Assembly (NCBI GenBank): GCA_016287075.1
Contig: JAEEVC010000001.1
Coordinates: 62,001 to 126,000, forward strand
Reading direction: 5' to 3'
DNA: 64,000 bases
Origin: Bacteroidales bacterium
GTDB lineage: Bacteria > Bacteroidota > Bacteroidia > Bacteroidales > UBA932
Positions 60,798 through 64,000 of the stretch are shown here, piece by piece. A model generated the notes under the pieces. The model made no database searches, was not told the DNA's origin, and saw only the letters and a list, made by a program, of their open reading frames with translations. The position numbers were made by a program, and so were the translations under genes. Within the stretch, counting starts at the first letter, position 1, and the number at the start of each line of letters is the position of its first letter.

Positions 60798-61679
60798 ATG
60801 GACAACTTCAGCGAAATCGTCAGGGATTACTGGCATCTGTATTCGGACGGGAAACGGGCGGACATCCCCTTCCTGACGGATGAAGACAAGGTTTATTGCC
60901 GGAATGCCGTCGCCATCTGCGCGTGGAGACAGGGTATCACCATCCTGGTCGTCACGGTAAACGATACGCATTTCCACTTGATTGGATTCGGGGCGGAAGA
61001 ACGGATGGAGCAGTATCGTCGAAGCCTTGTTCTCCGGTTGAAAACGTATTTTGCGAAAAGTGGAAAGACTGCGCAGACGGGTTCGGGCCTGTTCCTCGCC
61101 TGCGACCCGATCCGGACACGGAAAGAACTGATGCAAAAGTTTATGTATGTTTATAGGAACTGTCTGGACTTCTTCCCGATGATGCCGGGGGACTACCCTT
61201 GGGGGGCTGGGAGCATCTATTTTTCGGAAGCAGGAAGGGGGAAGGGAACAGTCCTGTCGGGGATTCCGGTCAGGTGGCAGAGGAAACTGTTCCGGACAAC
61301 GCAGAAACTGCCGCAGGACTGGCGTTGTGATGAGGACGGGGCCTTGATGCCGGATTGTTTTGTGGATTACCGGCATGTCGAACGGCTGTTCGGCTCCGTC
61401 AAGGCCTTCATTGCGTTCCTCTATGTCCGGAAAGAGGATGAAGCGGCCATGAAGCAGCAGATGGGGAAACAATATCTGGCGTACCGGACGCTGGAAGAAA
61501 TCCGTTCTTATGGAGAGAAACTGTCCGGCCGCTATTTCAAAAAGGGTTTGCGGAGCACGCTTCCGGCGGAACGTCTGAAGATTGCGGGAATCCTGCTCAG
61601 GGAGCGGAAGGCGACCAAGTCCGAAGGCCTGGCCAGAGCCCTCTATTTGAAAAAAGAAGACTTGGACCGGCTCCTGTAG
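60798..61679 (+). CDS. REP-associated tyrosine transposase-like protein (RAYT, Y1/HUH family)
   Basis: 293 residues. VVTVNDTHFHLIGFG gives the HUH-type motif (His58, His60), equivalent to NHVHLL of Y1 transposases. YVYRNCLDFFPMMPGDYPWGAGSIYF (about residues 117-142) matches the Y-x-RN...P-x-DYxWSS block of RAYTs; Tyr117 or Tyr119 is the likely nucleophile. The C-terminal 110 residues contain a helical, HTH-like region. Such enzymes nick single-stranded REP palindromes. The gene sits between one matching palindrome and a cluster of them. Confidence 0.8.
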   Translation: MDNFSEIVRDYWHLYSDGKRADIPFLTDEDKVYCRNAVAICAWRQGITILVVTVNDTHFHLIGFGAEERMEQYRRSLVLRLKTYFAKSGKTAQTGSGLFLACDPIRTRKELMQKFMYVYRNCLDFFPMMPGDYPWGAGSIYFSEAGRGKGTVLSGIPVRWQRKLFRTTQKLPQDWRCDEDGALMPDCFVDYRHVERLFGSVKAFIAFLYVRKEDEAAMKQQMGKQYLAYRTLEEIRSYGEKLSGRYFKKGLRSTLPAERLKIAGILLRERKATKSEGLARALYLKKEDLDRLL

Positions 61680-61748
61680 TCCAGGCACAACACAACCTTT
61701 TGTCTGTGGAGGAGGGTGAAACACAAAAAGGCCATTTGAGGCGGCTTA

Positions 61749-61789
61749 TCGTGCCGCACCCGGGGGCTTAGGGGTGGGGTGCGGCACGA
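61749..61789. repeat. REP-like palindrome B
   Basis: TCGTGCCGCACCC (61749-61761) pairs with GGGTGCGGCACGA (61777-61789), perfect 13-base arms. The right arm GCACGA can also pair with the TCGTGC that follows two bases later, giving a competing hairpin. Confidence 0.75.
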
Positions 61790-62067
61790 AATCGTGCGCT
61801 GGTGCTGAAATACGTGCTTTACCCCGTATTGACCGTTCTTCTCGCGAAATCGTGCGCTGGTGTTAAAATACGTGCGTCACCTCGTGTTGAACGCGCTTTA
61901 CCTCGTGTTGAACGCGCTTTACCCCGTGTTGAACGCGCTTTACGCCGTGCTGAATGTGCTTCTCGCCCCAGCGTAGAAATGCATTGCCAAAGGGATAGAT
62001 GCGGGGCAGAGAGAAGCCTGATTGCGTAAAAAGGTGAAACACAAAAAGGCCATTTGAGGCGGGGTGT

Positions 62068-62108
62068 TGTGCCTCACGCGGGGGCTTAGGGGTGGGGTGC
62101 GGCACGAA
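62068..62108. repeat. REP-like palindrome C, decayed left arm
   Basis: Right arm GGGTGCGGCACGAA is intact; the left arm reads TGTGCCTCACGC with several mismatches. The stretch between the arms (GGGGGCTTAGGGGTG) is conserved with copy B. Confidence 0.6.
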
Positions 62109-62342
62109 ATCGTGCGCTGGTGCTGAAATACGTGCGTCACCTCGTGTTGAACGTGCTTCTCGCGAAATCGTGCGCTGGTGTTAAAAAAACGTGCGTCACC
62201 CCGTGTTGACCGTTCTTCACGCCGTGCTGAACGCGCTTTACGCCCCTACGTAGAAAAGCATCGCCAAAGGGATAGATGCGGGGCAGCGAGAAGCCTGACT
62301 GCGTAAAAGGTGAAACACAAAGAGGCCATTTGAGGCGGGTTA

Positions 62343-62384
62343 TCGTGCCTCACTCGGTGGCTTAGGGGTGGGGTGCGGCACGAA
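62343..62384. repeat. REP-like palindrome D, decayed left arm
   Basis: Left TCGTGCCTCACTC against right GGGTGCGGCACGA; the same GCC-to-GCCT change as copy C shows C and D share a later ancestor. Confidence 0.6.
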
Positions 62385-62461
62385 ATCGTGCGCTGGTGCT
62401 GAAATACGTGCGTCACGCCGTGCTGAACGTGCTTTACCCCGCCTTGACCGATGCAGAGCGG

Positions 62462-62612
62462 GAAGCTTGGTCGCAAAGCCAGAGAAGCTTGGCCGCAACA
62501 GCGGGAAGCTTGGCCGCAAAGCTAGGAAAGCTTGGTTACAGAGCGGGAAACTTGGTCGCAAAGCCAGGGAAGCTTGGCCGCAGAGCGAGGGAAACTTGGG
62601 TGGTGCGTGCTT
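62462..62612 (+). repeat. Second minisatellite, seven 21-22-nt units
   Basis: Consensus GAAGCTTGGTCGCAAAGCCAG; unit starts near 62462, 62484, 62505, 62527, 62548, 62569 and 62591. No spacers, so not CRISPR. The last unit supplies the TTG of the AraC gene promoter. Confidence 0.75.
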
Positions 62613-62626
62613 TTTTCCTACCTTTG
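62596..62626 (+). promoter_or_regulatory. AraC gene promoter embedded in the repeat
   Basis: TTG at 62596-62598 in the last minisatellite unit, 20-bp spacer, TACCTTTG at 62619-62626, 16 bp before the ATG. Confidence 0.65.
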
Positions 62627-62642
62627 TGGCAAAAATAGTATC

Positions 62643-63515
62643 ATGATCCTGGAGGAAATCACACCGCTGTCCGAAAAGGACTGCCTCTATATCGTGGACC
62701 GGCACAAGTCCGAGTTCCAGTTCCCGCTGCATGCGCACCGGGAGTACGAACTCAACTTTATCGAGAACGGGGCCGGCGTCCGCCGCGTCGTGGGGGACAG
62801 CGTGGAGGAGATCGGGCCCTTCGAACTGACGCTGATCACTGGAAAGGACCTGGAACATGCCTGGGAACAAGGCCGTTGCACGGCACAGGACGTGCGGGAG
62901 ATCACCATCCAGTTTTCGCCGGACCTCATTTCGGAGGCGACGCTGAACCGCAGCCAGTTTTCGGCCATCCGGAAGATGTTCGCCCGGGCCGAGCAGGGCC
63001 TGACCTTCCCGATGAAGACCATCATGAAGGTCTATTCCCTGCTGGACGCCCTGGCCTCCGAACCGTCTTCCTTCGACCAGTTCCTGCACTTCCTGAAGAT
63101 CCTCAACGACTTGGCGGAATCCGAGGAGGCGCGGGTGCTCGCAAGCAGTTCCTTCGCCCACGCCGACCGGGACAAGGAGAGTCGGAGAATATTGAAAGTC
63201 AAACAGTTCATATCTGAGCATGCGGCCGAGGAAATCCGCCTCGAAACCCTCGCCTCGCTGGTCGGGATGGCGCCGTCGGCTTTCAGCCGCTTCTTCCGCC
63301 AGCGGACCGGACGGACGGTGGTGGACTACATCATCGACGTCCGGCTCGGGAACGCCGCGCGGATGCTCGTGGACACGGCCCAGAACATTTCCGAAATCTG
63401 CTACGCCTGCGGATTCAACAACCTTTCGAACTTCAACCGTATCTTCAAGGCGAAGCGCGGTTACACGCCGCGCGATTTCCGGACCATTTTCCGGAAAAAG
63501 CGCGTATTCGTGTAG
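62643..63515 (+). CDS. AraC-family transcriptional regulator
   Basis: 290 residues from the ATG at 62643, which directly follows the promoter; upstream frame extension runs into repeats. N-terminal cupin-like sensor (FQFPLHAHREYELNFIENGAG) and C-terminal double HTH (LETLASLVGMAPSAFSRFFRQRTGRTVVDYIIDVRLGNAARMLVDTAQNISEICYACGFNNLSNFNRIFKAKRGYTPRDFR). Ligand unknown; possible target is the lipoprotein gene downstream. Confidence 0.93.
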   Translation: MILEEITPLSEKDCLYIVDRHKSEFQFPLHAHREYELNFIENGAGVRRVVGDSVEEIGPFELTLITGKDLEHAWEQGRCTAQDVREITIQFSPDLISEATLNRSQFSAIRKMFARAEQGLTFPMKTIMKVYSLLDALASEPSSFDQFLHFLKILNDLAESEEARVLASSSFAHADRDKESRRILKVKQFISEHAAEEIRLETLASLVGMAPSAFSRFFRQRTGRTVVDYIIDVRLGNAARMLVDTAQNISEICYACGFNNLSNFNRIFKAKRGYTPRDFRTIFRKKRVFV

Positions 63516-63573
63516 GCGGCTGGCCCCGGGGAAGGCGGATGTCAAGAAAGTATCAATAATTGTTAAATATATA

Positions 63574-63605
63574 TTTGTTACGCACTCCGAATCCTTTTAC
63601 CTTTG
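63574..63605 (+). promoter_or_regulatory. Promoter of the terminal lipoprotein gene
   Basis: TTTG at 63574-63577, exactly 20-bp spacer, TACCTTTG at 63598-63605: a full consensus match. Confidence 0.75.
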
Positions 63606-63633
63606 CGAGGTAAAGAACGATTCAGACTGCGTT

Positions 63634-64000
63634 ATGACCCATTCTGTCAAGATCGGGCTCCTTGCCGCCCTTTTCCTGCGTGCGCTGTGCGCCTGTTCGG
63701 AGGAGCCCCGCAACACGGAACCGCTCGTGGATCCCTGGCTCCGTGAGCGGACGCCGGTCAATTTCCGGCTCCAGTCCCAGATCGGCGCCGCGACCATCAC
63801 CTCCGACTGGCGGAACGACGCGGAGGGGACGATCTTCGTGACCCTGATTTCCGGCTCGCTGGACCTCTCCCGCGTGCCTGTCGAGGCCATCGATTTCGCC
63901 TATCCGGAGAGCGAATACTGCCCGACGGCATCCGTCAAGGCGGGCGACACGATCGACCTGTCCGGCGGCAGCGCCAGCATCGTCGTGACTGCCTACAACG
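63634..64000 (+). CDS. Lipoprotein, 3' end outside the window
   Basis: 122 codons visible from the ATG at 63634, with no stop before the edge. Lipoprotein signal MTHSVKIGLLAALFLRALCAC, then a beta-rich start (VNFRLQSQIGAATITSDWRNDAEGTIFVTLISGSLDLSRVPVEAIDFAYPES) resembling Ig-like surface lipoproteins of Bacteroidetes polysaccharide loci. Family not identified. Confidence 0.75.
   Translation, partial: MTHSVKIGLLAALFLRALCACSEEPRNTEPLVDPWLRERTPVNFRLQSQIGAATITSDWRNDAEGTIFVTLISGSLDLSRVPVEAIDFAYPESEYCPTASVKAGDTIDLSGGSASIVVTAYN

Larger units (their letters stand above)
61715..62450. repeat. Three long tandem repeat units with internal minisatellite
   Basis: Units begin GGTGAAACACAAA at 61715, 62033 and 62309; lengths are 318 and 276 bp, the third is incomplete. 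Each holds a palindrome, then GAAATCGTGCGCTGGTG (starting 61788, 61846, 62106, 62164 and 62382) and copies of a 21-nt repeat (consensus CGTGTTGAACGCGCTTTACCC; successive starts 61883, 61904, 61925, 61946). The 42-bp length difference equals two 21-nt repeats. Non-coding, next to the RAYT-like gene. Confidence 0.8.

Noticed and set aside
61802..62029. Open frame with repeated RVERALP heptapeptides
   Set aside because: It arises because the 21-nt repeat is a multiple of three and lacks stops. There is no promoter or start context, and the repeat continues out of frame in other units.
62462..62612. Possible CRISPR array (regular repeats)
   Set aside because: Units are directly adjacent with a 21-22-nt period, no spacers and no cas genes in the window.

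Overview
The window reads as a chromosomal segment of a GC-rich Bacteroidales bacterium. The support is a SusC/SusD polysaccharide locus with an ECF sigma/FecR pair, a GldH-type lipoprotein, RicT, DUF4294 and DUF3575-type proteins, and many Bacteroidetes-type promoters (-33 TTTG or TTG, about 20 bp, then -7 TAnnTTTG). Genus and species cannot be fixed from the sequence. No tRNA, rRNA or CRISPR array was seen.

Layout. 1-5.1 kb (minus): a TonB-dependent receptor cut by the window edge, a GH78-like glycosidase and an Ntn amide hydrolase. 5.2-9.0 kb: a lipoprotein/radical-SAM pair, dtd, lgt and a class II aldolase. 9.0-11.9 kb: an AT-richer ATPase gene lying against the stump of an outer-membrane barrel gene, then a surface lipoprotein preceded by a 49-codon gene. 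12-18 kb: an RND efflux operon. 18.1-24.3 kb: thioredoxin, an OM barrel, LOG protein, polyprenyl synthase, holB, ricT, gldH and trmB, mostly overlapping. 24.3-28.4 kb (minus): pheA-aminotransferase-tyrA-DAHP synthase/chorismate mutase. 28.5-36.2 kb: frr, miaA, M24 peptidase, DUF4294, pyrH, an sdhC-like gene and a trpB2. 36.2-41.3 kb: an AT-rich accessory island with hairpin repeats, a TPR-HTH membrane regulator, small secreted proteins, a frameshifted lipoprotein and a scar made of gene tails. 41.4-56.2 kb (minus): a rhamnoside-type PUL. 56.2-60.4 kb: lpxK, dusB and an FAD oxidoreductase. 60.4-62.6 kb: a REP-associated tyrosine transposase-like gene (RAYT) among palindromes and nested tandem repeats. 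62.6-64 kb: an AraC regulator and a partial lipoprotein.

Most notable. (1) Two complete amino-acid attenuators: a Trp leader (tandem Trp codons) before trpB2 and a Phe/Tyr leader before pheA. Each has a promoter, leader peptide, competing stems and a terminator. (2) The RAYT-like gene flanked by matching palindromes and a three-unit repeat whose units differ by exactly two copies of an internal 21-nt repeat. (3) An in-frame palindromic insertion of about 60 codons inside trmB. (4) Two tandem hairpins after trpB with different but self-complementary stems and nearly the same loop. (5) A scar joining copies of the 3' ends of trpB and of the DAHP synthase/chorismate mutase gene. (6) A regulator island with repeated TCTTACA boxes and a long hairpin ending at a start codon.
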